A stretch of 64,000 nucleotides of DNA from Musa acuminata AAA Group. Its lineage: Eukaryota; Streptophyta; Magnoliopsida; Zingiberales; Musaceae. Positions 54,403 to 64,000 of the stretch are shown in pieces (position 1 is the first letter of the stretch; each line of letters begins with the position of its first letter). The DNA is taken from NCBI RefSeq assembly GCF_036884655.1, contig NC_088348.1:20406501-20470500 (forward strand), in the 5' to 3' direction. The position numbers and the translations under genes were made by a program. The notes below the pieces were generated by a model. The model saw only the letters and a program-made list of their open reading frames with translations, ran no database searches and was not told where the DNA came from.

Positions 54403-56374
54403 TGTTAGGATCGAGAGCACTAAGAGGGGGGGGGGGTGAATTAGTGCAGTGGAAAAATTTCAGCGATTAAAAACGAAAGCTGCGTTCGTTTGATAAAAAC
54501 TATTTTGATGCAAAAGCCGATTCTAAGAATACTTATGATTAAGTGCAGTTTATGTCTTAAACACAATTTGCGTCTAAGCGCAGTTTACGCAGTTTGCGTC
54601 TAAATGCAGTTTGCGTCTAAATGCAGATTGCGTCTAAGCGCAGTTTGTGTCTAAGAGCAGTTTGCGTCTAAGATCAGATTGCATCTAAGCGCAGTGCAGT
54701 TTGCGTCTAAACGCAGTTTTACGTCTAAACACAGTTTTACGTCTAAACGTAGTTTTACGTCTAAACGCCGTTTGCGTCTAAGCGCAGTTTTACGTCTAAA
54801 CGTAGTTTTACGTCTAAACGCAGTTTGCGTCTAAACGCAGTTTTATGTCTAAACATAGTTTTACGTTTAAAAGTAGTTTACGTCTAAAACACAGTTTTAA
54901 AGGGATCTGAACTTAGAAACTTCGTTCGTAAAAGCGCAGAAGATAGTTTTGCAGAATCAAAACGTAAACGTGAACTATAACGTATGAAAACACCGATTTA
55001 CGTCTGAATGCAGATTCGGAAAGATCAGCACTTAGAAACTTGTTCGTAAAGGCGCAGAGAGCAGTAGCTATGTAGGAGGTTTGCAATAATGATAAAGTGC
55101 TCAAAATAAACGCAAACCAGAGATTTAGAGTGGTTCGGTCAGTCTTGACCTACTCCACTTTTGGCTTCCTCCACCGACGAGGTCACCGACGTCAACTAGA
55201 GGCCTTCCTTCAATAGACGAAGGCTAATTGCCCTTTTAAAGATTCACTCTTTTCGATGGGCTCAGGAGACAACCCTTACAGGACCTTTCTCTCCTCTCTT
55301 TACAACTCAAGACTTGAAGAACAGAAAGAGGAGAACTTTAGGACTTTACACAAATTTGAGCTCTTAGAATCACAGAAAAGATCAAGAATTCGGTGTAGGT
55401 CTGTATCTTTTCAGTGCTGAATGGGTGGGGTATTTATAGGCCCCAACCCAATTCAAATTTGGAGCTCAAAACGATCAAATCCCGGAATTCTGGGATCAGG
55501 CGGTTGTACCTCCTGACTGGAGAGGTTGCACCGCCTGGCAGAGCTCGAAGACTGAGCCCAGGCGGTGCCACCTCTTGACTGAGGCGGTTGCACCTCTCTG
55601 CCAGAGCTCGAAGACCGAGCTCAGGCGGTTCCACCTCTCTGTCAGGGAGGTTGCACCGCCCAGTCTAGCTCGAAGACTGAGCTCAGGCGGTGCCACCTCT
55701 CTGTCAGGGAGGTTGCACCGCCCAGTCTAGCTCGAAGACTGAGCTCAGGCGGTGCCACCTCCTGGCTGGGGAGGTTGCACCGCCCAGTCTCGCTGGGAGG
55801 CTTAGCCCACGCGGTGCCACCTCCTGGCCTAGGCGGTTGCACATCCTGGTGCAATCAGGGTCTGAATGGTTAGCTCCATTCGGCCCAATTTCAGTCTTTT
55901 AGGGGCCCAATTGCCCCAAGATTAAGCTAATGGGATCACCTCCCATTTTTCAACTTAATCAATGTTCTAACTACGATTAGATCTAAGAAAATTTCTGTAG
56001 CTTTGCTTCGGTGCGTCAATCGCTTCTTCCGGTGAGTTTCCGGCGAACTTTCGTCGATCATCCGATGAACCCTCGGTGATGCTTCTGCGGACTTCCGGCA
56101 AACTCCTGGACTTTGCGACGATCCACTTGGCGAGTTCCAACGAGCTTCGCTTGGCAAGCTTCTGGACTTCTCGGATCTGTTCTCACAGAACCTCCGACGA
56201 CCGTCCGAACTTCTGTCGAACTCTCGAACTCCCAACGTGATCATGATCTTGACTCCGGCGCAACTCCTGCTGCTTGTCTAACTTTCATCGTAGTTAATCC
56301 TGCACACTTATCTCAACACATAGATTAGACAACAAATGACAATTGACTTCATCATCAAAATCCGAGATTCAACA
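54403..56374 (-). repeat. G LTR4 (1,972 bp), outer 5' LTR
   Basis: TGTTAGG with an 11-base G run, to GATTCAACA, then target duplication GTTGT and the rest of the F LTR. It carries small differences not in LTR2/3, mostly in the distal 600 bp (near 55828, 55862, 55988 and 56178). Confidence 0.94.
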
Positions 56375-56379
56375 GTTGT

Positions 56380-56662
56380 TTCTTAGAGAAGAATTAGGAG
56401 TTATAAAGGAATAGGAGTCTTGAGTAGGAGTCCTATTAGGAGTTGGTTAAAAGTAGGAGTCTTGAGTAGGTGTCCTATTAGGAGTTAGGATTTAGAAGCC
56501 CTATAAATAGATATGTATTCCTCCTCTTTTGATAAACAATAGATAAATCTTTTCTGTAGCCTTTGAGCAGCAACTTGGAGGGAAGAACCCCTATAGAGTT
56601 ACAAGGAGGTCGATCCCCTAAAGAGATCAACCCCAAGTTTATATTATGCAAGAGTTCTAATA
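56380..56662 (+). repeat. F 3' LTR, second part
   Basis: TTCTTAGAGAAGAATTAGGAG to GAGTTCTAATA. Contains a twice-repeated AGTAGGAGTCTTGAGTAGG segment and a TATA box CCCTATAAATAG (about 56501-56512). Followed by target duplication GTGTG. Confidence 0.88.
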
Positions 56663-56667
56663 GTGTG

Positions 56668-57252
56668 TGACCCTCTGAGCCCAATATCGATCCTGGTTAT
56701 GAGTCATACCTATCAGAACTTCTTCTGGCTCAGTGAATTATTATCTTCATAATAATTCACTCGACTCACTACGGACGTACTAGGCCACTATGTCGCAGTC
56801 CCTAAACAATACAAGAGATTCCAATCTTTTGAACCTATTTATCCTCGGTTACTATATATCTATAGTCCCACATCTATCTAATACTCCAAAGCCCATATAC
56901 CGGGCATGATACTATTAGCCCTATACAGTTTCTGCTTGAGTATCGCTCTATTCAAATTCTCTCGAAGAACTCTTGCTCTCTCAATCTAAATGACCTTGGC
57001 TAGGGATTTGTTTGAGCAAGAACACATGGGATATCCCTCTCATGACACCGGGAGTGGATGATCCTCTATTGATACTCAATAGTTCTTGTAAGGTTGGTGC
57101 GACTCCCAGTGACCGTATGTACTAGATTTGAAACTTCTAAGCCTATAAGTATGGTATCAAAGAGTGGAGTACTCATATATGACATCCTTAGTGTCTCAAG
57201 TTTAAGGACTAGATATATCATTTGGATGACAGAATCACTGTTTGATAATAAG
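56668..57252 (-). repeat. E LTR, third part, deleted at its end
   Basis: TGACCCTCTGAGCCCAATATC onward, colinear with D 21140-21730, inverted repeat 56733-56760. At GATAATAAGATATGG it changes to leader sequence; AAG is common to both sides. About 420 bp of LTR end plus the coding region are gone. Confidence 0.84.
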
Positions 57253-58522
57253 ATATGGACTTTTATCTTAATTTACTCCCACTATTTTTTTGGCGAGTCA
57301 CGCGATACCCTCAGCACATGAAACGAAAGTCTCTGGTAGACTTATAGTGGGGTTCGGGATCCAATCATCATCTTAGTGTAACCTCGAGGGACTCAACCAA
57401 TCACACTAAGCCCAGAAGATCAGCAACTCTTACCGATCATAACTCCTTATGATTCCCATCCTGTTCGGCCTTCGAACCATCATGGCCTCGAGGGACTTGA
57501 CTAACCATGATATTCAGTTAAGTCAATACCTTTATTAAAAGATGAGTCTGATTTGATGATATACCCTCGAAGGACCCGACCAAGCATACCATGTCCTTAG
57601 GTCACCGGTGACATCTCTATGTTGTAGGCAAGATAATGAATCACGACATAGGTGAGCCTCGAGGGACTCGACCAACTCAACCTATATTGGGATCTGGTCC
57701 TTACCTATAACGATGGAAGGCCACTTGGGTTAATCTAATTTGATTCGATCTCCTAATTTAACGTGTCACACACATATATATTTAATATATACATACATTG
57801 CATGCAAATATATATACATATCTAGTAGGTATATAATCAATCACACATCATATGAGCAATCATACTAGATGATTATGGACCACATCCTAATATGATCAAG
57901 CTTGAGCCAGTGAGCTTGATCACTCACATCAAGATCTATATGTGCAACAACGTATCTCCATGCCCTGTGATCATCCATCTCGTTATCGTTGGTTCCATCG
58001 GCATCTCGATGCATCTTCATGCGTTGCGATCGTCCGTCTCAGTCTTGTGGGTTCTACTATCACTTCTACGCTCCCACTGTGCCTTCTTATGTAATTACAA
58101 CTTAATCATAGCATGCAGACCCAATAGTAAACAAGAAATAAATTGGATGATCGTAGGCCCCAATAAGAATAATAATCATATCATATGTACACACACATCA
58201 CACGATCCATGATCATCCATCCACATCATACATCACATGTACACATCACCATGTAAGTTTACTAGATAATAATAATTAATTAAACTATTTTAATTAATTA
58301 TATGTAGTATTTTTGGAACACTACCATAGGGTGCCCCACATGACAGGTTCCCCATATGGCAGGTAGTTCATTCTTAAGCAAGAAAATCATATCATATAGA
58401 GACTGCCCAAAAATCAAGAATCCTAGGCCACTAGATTGTCTTGCATGCTTAGAAAACCCTAGCCACCAAGTAATCCCTTGCAACCAGGAAAATATGGTTG
58501 CAGGGCTGTCATGGGCTGTAGG
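57253..58522 (-). other. E leader
   Basis: Homologous to the D leader from 25815: four CTCGAGGGACTCGACC-type repeats (57382, 57486, 57565, 57656, decayed), AT-rich part with CATATATA stretches, TAATTAATTAAACT. From about 58300 it no longer matches D: there is no GC island, and a short direct repeat CCCCACATGACAGGT / CCCCATATGGCAGGT (58334-58364) is present. No coding sequence. Ends at the H insertion. Confidence 0.75.
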
Positions 58523-59054
58523 TGTTGAATCTCGGATTTTGATGATGAAGTCAATTGTCATTTGTTATCTAATCCATATGTTGAGATAAATGTGCAGGAT
58601 TAACTATGATGAAAGTAAGACATGCAGCAGGAGTTGCACCGGAGTCAAGACTATGATCACGTTGGGAGTTCGAGAGTTAGATGGAAGTCCGGATGGTCAT
58701 CGGAGGTTCTACGAGAACAAATACGAGAAGTCTAAGAGCTTGCCAAAAAAAGCTCATCGGAACTCACCAAGTGGATCGTCACAAGTCCAGGAGTTTGTCG
58801 GAAATCCGTCGGAGCATCGCCGAAGGTTCGTCGGAAGTTCATCGAAAGTTCACCGGAAGCTCGCAAGAAGAAGCGATTGACGCACTGGACCAAGCTGTAG
58901 TAAATGTCTTAAGAAATGTCTTAGTTACCATGTAGATTAAGTTAGGAATGGGAGGTGATCCCATTAACTTAATCTAAGGGAAATTGGGCCCTTAACAGAC
59001 CCAAATTGGGCCGAATGGATCAACCCATTTAGACTAGAATTCTTGCTATGTGGT

Positions 59055-59400
59055 GGCACCACTAGGGTCGGCGGTGGCACTGCCCAGGAGAAGGTCTCCC
59101 AGGAAAGCTGGGTGGTGCAACCGCCCTAGGCAGGCGATGGCACCACTTGGGCTCATTCTCCGAGAGAGACTGGGCGGTGCAACCGCCCCTGACAAGCGAT
59201 GGAACCGCTTGAGCTCGGTCTCCGAGCTTTGCTAGGTGGTGCAACTGCCCGAATCATGTAGTGGCACCGCTAGGGCTCAGTCTCTGAGTAAGATTGGGTG
59301 GTGCAATCGCCCCTGTCAGGCGGTGGCATCGCCTAGAGGCTTAGTCTCCGAGCTGCCAGGCGGTTGTACCGCCTCAGTTAGGAGGTGGTACCGCTAGGAC
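59055..59400. repeat. H GC-box array
   Basis: About eight blocks such as GGCGGTGGCACTGCC, GGTGGTGCAACCGCCC, GGCGGTGCAACCGCCC, GCGATGGCACC, GGCGGTTGTACCGCC, spaced 30-60 bp. Immediately upstream of the TATA box. Confidence 0.85.
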
Positions 59401-59451
59401 CCCAGAAATCCGGGAAAAGATATTTTTGAACTCCAAATTCAAACTAGTTTG

Positions 59452-59467
59452 GGGCCTATATATACCC
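59452..59467 (+). promoter_or_regulatory. H LTR TATA box
   Basis: GGCCTATATATACCCC; the corresponding motif in A, G and the remnant at 16010 is GGCCTATAAATA. Confidence 0.75.
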
Positions 59468-60138
59468 CACCCTTTTCTGCATTAAAGGGCACCGAAAATC
59501 CAATCTTACTCTATGATTTTTAGAGCTCAAAAGTATTGTAAAGGCTAGAAGTTCTCCTCCCTCTTTTTCCAAGTTTTGATCTTTCAAGAGAGGAGAGAAA
59601 AGTTTGTAAGGGTTGTCTCCTAAGCCCGTCAAAAGGAGTGAAACTGAAAAAGGGTGGTTGGCCTTTGCCTATTGAAGGAAGGCCTTTAGTGGACGTCGGT
59701 GACCTCGTTGGTGGAGGAAGCCAAAAGTGGATGTAGGTCAAGATTGACCGAACCACTCTAAATCTCGGTTTGCATTTACTTTGAGCATCTTATCTTTATT
59801 GCAAACCTCCTCAATAGCTTACTACCTTCTGCTCATTTACGAACGTATTTCATAGTTAAGTATTTTTTGAATCGGCGTTAAGACGAAAATCGGTTTTATT
59901 GTACGAATATCATATTTCAGTTTGCGCTTACATTCTGATTTCTATCTTAACTGCAAACTGCCTTCCTAACTTTTCTTCAAATACGTTTCCATAAGCTTTC
60001 AAAGTTATTATCTGCATGAAATGATTTTTATGTCGGAATCGGATTTCAACGTACGAACGTAGTTGTAATTGTAATCGTCGAAAGTTTTCCGCTGCACTAA
60101 TTCACCCCCCCCCCTCTTAGTGCTCTTGATCCTAACAA

Positions 60139-60152
60139 TTGATATCAGAGCC
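60139..60152 (+). promoter_or_regulatory. H primer binding site (one change)
   Basis: TTGATATCAGAGCC where A and G have TTGGTATCAGAGC; one G to A change weakens the match to the tRNA. Confidence 0.82.
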
Positions 60153-60187
60153 GGGTTAACTCTCAAACGGATTAAAACCCAATAGAG

Positions 60188-61790
60188 ATGGCATACGCCG
60201 GAAACCAAGAGGGCTACTCTATTACACATCCACCCATGTTCAATGGGATGAACTACACCTATCAGAAGACCCGAATGAGGATCTTCCTTATTTCAATGGA
60301 TTTTGAACTTTAGAATCTTGTCGAAAATGGATTTTTGAAGTCTTCTCTTCCAATGATCGATTGGAATGAATTGGAGAAGAAGACTTTCGCTCTTAATGCA
60401 AAGGCTATGAATGCCTTATTTTATGCGCTTGATAAAAATTAGTTCAATCGTGTTTTGGTTTGTGAAACCGTATTTGATATTTAGCATACACTCGAAGTGA
60501 CTCACGAAGGCACAAGTAGAGTGAAAGAGTCAAAAATCAATCTTTTGATACATTCTTTTGAACTTTTCCGAATGAAATCAAGTGAGACTTTTGGCGACAT
60601 GTACACCCGTTTCACGGATGTCGTCAATGGTATAAAAGGACTCGGCAAAAGTTTTTTGGATTTTAAGCTCATAAATAAGATTCTAAGATCCCTTCCTAAG
60701 AGTTGGAACCCTAAAGTCACTGCTATTCAAGAGGCTAAAGATTTAAACAACTTCCCTCTTGAAGAACTAATCGGGTCATTAATGACCTATGAAATGACTT
60801 GCAAGGCTCATGAAGAGCAAGAAGACATCATTCCAAAGAATATGAAGGATATGACACTTAGAACTTTAGATTACCACTTGAGAGAAAACTCAAGTGATGA
60901 GGGCTGTGACGATGACTTGGCACTTCTAACAAGAAAATTCAAAAAATTCATTAAGAGAAACAAGTTTAAAAGTAACAAAAAATAAACTTGAACACAAAAA
61001 GGACCAAGTTATTTGCTACGAATGCAAAAAGTCGGGACACTACAAAAGTGATTGTCCCCAAGCCAAGAAGAAAACATCAAAGAAGAAGGCGCTCAAAGCA
61101 ACGTGGGATGACTCGAGCGCGTCCGAAGAAGAGGAGTCCAACACCGAGCAAGTTGCTTATTACGCCTTAATGGCCATCGGAGAAGAGGTAACAAATTTAA
61201 TTGATACAGATTTATCATTTGATGAATTATTAAATGCCTTCCATGACTTATTTGATGAATGTAAAACAATTAGTAGAAAATATAAATTACTGAAAAATAA
61301 GCATGATAGTCTTGTTAACAATTTTGATAAATTAAAAACTGAATATCATGATAGTTTAGCTCAATGTGAAAAATATCATGATCTAGAAACTCTCCAAAAG
61401 GAAAACTTGCTACTTAAGGACACCTTGAAGAAATTCGAGGTTGGTAGCAAGTCTTTGAACATGATCCTTGCAAACAAGGGTCACGTTCCAAAAAGAAGTG
61501 GAATCAGATTTGTGAGAAGTCCTCACTAAAATCCAACCACCTTTATAAAAGGCCCCATCTTACATGTTCGACACCAAAGCAAATGCAACTTTTGTTGCAA
61601 ATATGGACACAAAACGCATCAGTGTCCATTTAAGAAAATTAGTTCGAATAAATTAACTTGGGTTCCTAAAGGAACCATGATAAACTCTATGCAACATGAT
61701 AAATAATGTAGATCAGTTTTTGCGGCACCCAAAAGTAAATGGGTACCTAAAAATCACCCCTTCTTGTAGAAACATACACCATCAAAAGCT
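60188..61790 (+). pseudogene. H gag with decayed start of pol
   Basis: The ATG at 60188 opens MAYAGNQEGYSITHPPMFNG. Gag core to about 60985 with stops at TTTTAGAAT (60313 region), AAATTAGTTC (about 60440) and ATTTAGCAT (about 60482). A frameshift in an A-run (about 60975-60985) precedes knuckle CYECKKSGHYKSDC, acidic SSASEEEESNTEQ, a coiled-coil-like region (61170-61529), and knuckle CNFCCKYGHKTHQC (about 61580). The gag/pol amber is at 61767-61769 in frame with the preceding knuckle. The RNA-binding and particle-forming protein cannot be made from this copy. Confidence 0.9.
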
Positions 61791-62110
61791 AGGTGCAAGA
61801 GATAATATCTTGCTTTTTGGGTACTCGATATTCATGACTCGAGATCCAAAAGAACACGTAATGCTCTCTAGCCTAAATAGTAAAAAGAGGATTAGAAAAT
61901 TAATATTGCAGAGTGATACTAATACAATCCTGTTTAATCCCTCAGATTTTGAAACTCATAATTCTCCCTTCACATACCCTCTGGATTTCTGAACTCATCG
62001 AATTGATTTCTTCTTTACCTTCATATCCAACTATATCATGAACTTACGTCTTGCAAGCAAAGTTTGTCATAAACTTGCGAAGCTTACCAACTTGGATAAT
62101 AAGTCATGAA
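61791..62110 (+). other. Decayed protease start and unassigned tail of H
   Basis: GCTAGGTGCAAGAGATAATA aligns with the protease start of G (the [11 protein letters not shown] codons), but the DSG triad is gone. From about 61850 I see no similarity to other elements and no coding sequence. Confidence 0.5.
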
Positions 62111-63680
62111 TGTTGGGAAATCTTGGGGGCGACATCACATGCGCAGCGGAAGAACAAGAAAACAAAATCCCCGATTCCAAAAGAGATGTTCGTCGTCGTG
62201 CGGAGATTGGTGCACAAAATCCGTGAAACTTAAAACTGCATATAGAGTAGATTGTGTTACCTAGGGAGATCGTATATCCCTGTTTCCTTACAGATCCTTA
62301 AGAGAGGGTGAAGGAGGTCAAGCATCCTCCTCTCTAGCAGTGATCCACACAGTAGGGCTGTGACGACGCTCCTCAAAACTCCAGGCCTGCTCTGAGGTGG
62401 AGATGTGGAGGAGAATAGGAGAGGCAAGCAAAGGCTCTAGCCTATGAGGCTTTGAATCCCTCCTATTTATAGAGGTCCCCTATCAAACCCTAATGGATCC
62501 TCGCCTAGTGGGTATTGGATCTGCATCCAATAACCCAAGCCTTTTAGATTAGTAGATCTCTATCCAATAATCTCTCATGGGCTCTTATTGGATCTCGTCC
62601 ATGGGATCCAATAATTCAGGGGCTTATTGGATATCCAATAAGACAAGGGCTCTGTCGATATCTCATATCTGAACCTCTACTCATCGCAATGCCTACCATA
62701 TGTGTGTGACCCTCTAGGCCCAATATCAAGCTGGCTGTGAGTCATACCTGTCCGAACTCCTTCTAACTCAGTGAATTATTATCTTTGTAATAATTCACTT
62801 GACTCATCGACTACGGACGTACTAGGCCACTACGCCGTAGTCCTCAGACGATACAGGGGAATCCAATCCATTGGACCTATCTATCCTTAGTTACCGTGCA
62901 CCTATAGTCCCTCATCCATCTAATATCCCAGAGACCGTATATCGAGTATGGTGCTGTCAGACCCATACGGTTTCTACTCGAGTCTTGCTCTAATCGGATT
63001 CTCCCATAGAACTCTTTCTCTCTCAACCCGAATGACCCTGGCTAGCGATTTGTTTGAGCAAGAACACATGGGATATTCCTCTCATGACGCCAAGAGTGGA
63101 TGATCATCTATCGACACTCAATAGCCCTCGTAAGGTCAACTACCACTCCCAATGACCAGCTATACTAGATCTGGGATAGCCAAACCTATAAGTCTGGTAT
63201 CAAAGAATGGAGCACTCATATAGGACATCCTTGGTATCTCAAGTCTAAGGACTAGATATACCACTAGGACTACGGAATCGCTGTCTGACAATAAGGTATC
63301 ATCAACCATCCAGAATTTCGTAAGCGGATCAATTAATGAACTTATTCTCCAATGAGCATCTGTACTGTATCCCTAGTGTCCCTACATGAGCAGCTATGAG
63401 ACCAGTTGCATCCATCATATGGACGGGTATATAGCACACGATTCTGTCCGGTTATCACGTTGTCCCTCTTGAGTAACCTATGACCGAAATTATTTTCGTG
63501 ATCTCATCACGATTCGATTCCCATTGCACAAATCCAAGGACATCACAATATATATATATATGCATATATGCAATAGTTATAAAGTGATATATGCCAAAAT
63601 ATAATAAGCAAAAATATTCTGTATCAAGTCACACGTGCAATCACTCACGTGATCGGCTTGCTGGGCACCTATGACTAGCA
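62111..63680 (-). repeat. I 3' LTR (1,570 bp)
   Basis: TGTTGGG to CTAGCA. Contains the extra block of about 100 bp of TTGGATCTC/TATCCAATA sequence (62530-62640) that K and E have but B, C and D lack, and a small deletion near 63495. It is thus intermediate between the two LTR subfamilies. Inverted repeat 62771-62798. Confidence 0.92.
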
Positions 63681-63692
63681 ATCTCCCACTTG
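63681..63692 (-). promoter_or_regulatory. I polypurine tract
   Basis: CAAGTGGGAGAT on the minus strand, adjacent to the LTR. Confidence 0.87.
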
Positions 63693-63788
63693 ACCTAAAG
63701 CCATTCACCTATGTGTCTGATCTCCATCAGACCCCTGTGACGCTCAAAGATAATCTAAGACAACGACTTTGTTAGTGGATCTGCAATG

Positions 63789-64000
63789 TTATCTTGGGAT
63801 GGAACTCTTTCCACTACTACATCTCCTCGGGTTACGATCTCTTTGATAAGCTGGAATCTTCTCAGAACACTTCTGATAAGACCCGTGTTCCCTTATTTGA
63901 GTAATCGCCCCATAGTTGTCGCAATATAAGGAAGTCGGCTTCTCGCTACCCGGCACGACTCTCAAATCTGTGATGAACTTCTTCACCCAGACTCCCTCCT
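63789..64000 (-). pseudogene. I RNase H C-terminal end (partial at window edge)
   Basis: Minus-strand frame GVWVKKFITDLRVVPGSEK, then YCDNYGAITQIREHGS and RDRNPRRCSSGKSSIPR, ending at 63789. Matches C 13310-13520 and D 22254-22440. No stop is visible in this part, so the copy could be less damaged than the others; the rest is outside the window. Confidence 0.85.

Larger units (their letters stand above)
35911..56374 (-). mobile_element. Tandem Sirevirus array G (four LTRs, three bodies)
   Basis: Structure on the plus strand: LTR1 (truncated) 35911-37291, partial body, LTR2 39425-41357, body, LTR3 46895-48865, body, LTR4 54403-56374. Adjacent units share LTRs. One 5-bp target duplication GTTGT (35906-35910, 56375-56379) flanks the whole array and the F LTR reads through it, so the array occupies one insertion site. 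The repeat period is about 7,508 bp. The bodies differ at only about ten positions and share a gag TAA and an RT TAG. The Sirevirus assignment rests on the UBN2 gag, two zinc knuckles, and multiple AAAGGGGGAG-type purine tracts. Confidence 0.93.
29229..56662 (+). mobile_element. Ty3/gypsy chromovirus-like element F, hosts array G
   Basis: Own sequence is 29229-35910 plus 56380-56662, about 6.97 kb. Flanked by target duplication GTGTG (29224-29228 and 56663-56667). The LTRs start TGTTAGGACT and end TTCTACCA or TTCTAATA. Order on the plus strand: LTR, primer site, leader with foreign LTR fragments, gag, protease, reverse transcriptase, RNase H, integrase tail, chromodomain-like tail, polypurine tract, LTR. 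Gag and pol type and the domain order (integrase after RNase H) identify gypsy. The G array sits in the 3' LTR. Confidence 0.9.
20201..58522 (-). mobile_element. Copia element E, LTR plus leader only, hosts D and F
   Basis: Own sequence: 20201-20649, 29072-29228, 56668-57252 (LTR) and 57253-58522 (leader). The LTR starts TGTAGGGAAATATAGG. Near 57252 the LTR passes directly into leader sequence homologous to D 25815 onward, so the end of the LTR, polypurine tract and all gag-pol are deleted. Elements D (target duplication AGATT) and F (GTGTG) are inserted in its LTR. H cuts the leader at 58523, so the right end is not visible. Confidence 0.82.
58523..60137 (+). repeat. H 5' LTR (1,615 bp)
   Basis: TGTTGAATC to ATCCTAACA. 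Landmarks in order: GGAGTTCGAGAGTTAG block, GGGAGGTGATCCCATTAACTTAATC, GC-box array, TATA, AGGAGAGAAAAGT region, CGACCGAACCACTCTAAATC, C-run CACCCCCCCCCCTCTTAGTGC. It lacks the GTCTAAACGCAG minisatellite of G. Confidence 0.9.
58523..62110 (+). mobile_element. Sirevirus-like element H, 3' part cut by I
   Basis: Starts TGTTGAATCTCGGATTTTGATG, the reverse of the A/G LTR end. LTR, primer site and gag follow; pol is lost at the insertion of I at 62111. It is more diverged from G than the G units are from one another. Left flank GTAGG; the right flank is not seen. Confidence 0.88.
62111..64000 (-). mobile_element. Ty1/copia element I, runs off right edge
   Basis: Same family as B, C and D. Starts TGTTGGGAAATC at 62111, with ATGAA on its left as the probable target duplication. 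Only 3' LTR, polypurine tract and the C-terminal end of RNase H are visible. Confidence 0.9.

Overview
The window looks like intergenic plant heterochromatin. It is almost entirely nested LTR retrotransposons, with no host gene, rRNA, tRNA or CRISPR array that I can support. Nuclear plant origin is indicated by Ty1/copia and Ty3/gypsy elements with initiator-tRNA-Met-type primer sites (TGGTATCAGAGCC), Sirevirus-type copia features, and nonsense mutations that are mostly CAR-to-TAR, as expected from cytosine methylation decay. A monocot, possibly Zingiberales (banana-like), is my guess from overall resemblance and is not proven here.

Layout. Sirevirus-like copia A (minus strand) runs from the left edge to 16009. 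It is broken by copia B (1188-6988, minus; target duplication GTTCA) and copia C (8157-15377, plus; CCGCC/TCGCC). A sits in a plus-strand Sirevirus-type LTR remnant (16010-17149). An unclassified stretch rich in minisatellites follows (17150-18184). Then three stacked LTR starts of one copia superfamily, J (18185), K (18972) and E (20201), appear to be successive insertions. E is interrupted by copia D (20650-29066; AGATT) and by a Ty3/gypsy chromovirus-like element F (29229-56662; GTGTG).

Inside the 3' LTR of F lies the most striking object: a 20.5-kb head-to-tail Sirevirus array G (35911-56374). Its structure is LTR1, partial body, LTR2, full body, LTR3, full body, LTR4, with one target duplication (GTTGT) flanking the whole array. 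The body copies are nearly identical and share the same inactivating stop codons, so the array probably grew by unequal recombination, not by repeated insertion. The E leader resumes at 57253-58522, followed by Sirevirus-like H (58523-62110, plus), cut by copia I (62111 to the right edge, minus).

How the parts work: each element once encoded gag, protease, integrase, reverse transcriptase and RNase H between LTRs carrying the promoter. All pol genes here are broken, so none looks autonomous. Features beyond the coding genes include an in-frame amber codon at the gag/pol junction in A, G and H; palindromic GC-box arrays upstream of the TATA box in Sirevirus-type LTRs; a perfect 11-bp-arm inverted repeat in the B/C/D/E/I LTR superfamily; palindromes about 90 nt from the primer site in C and D; and repeated CTCGAGGGACTCGACC motifs in the leaders of B, D and E. 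I found no new type of gene system; the novelty, if any, is in these non-coding signals and in the G array.
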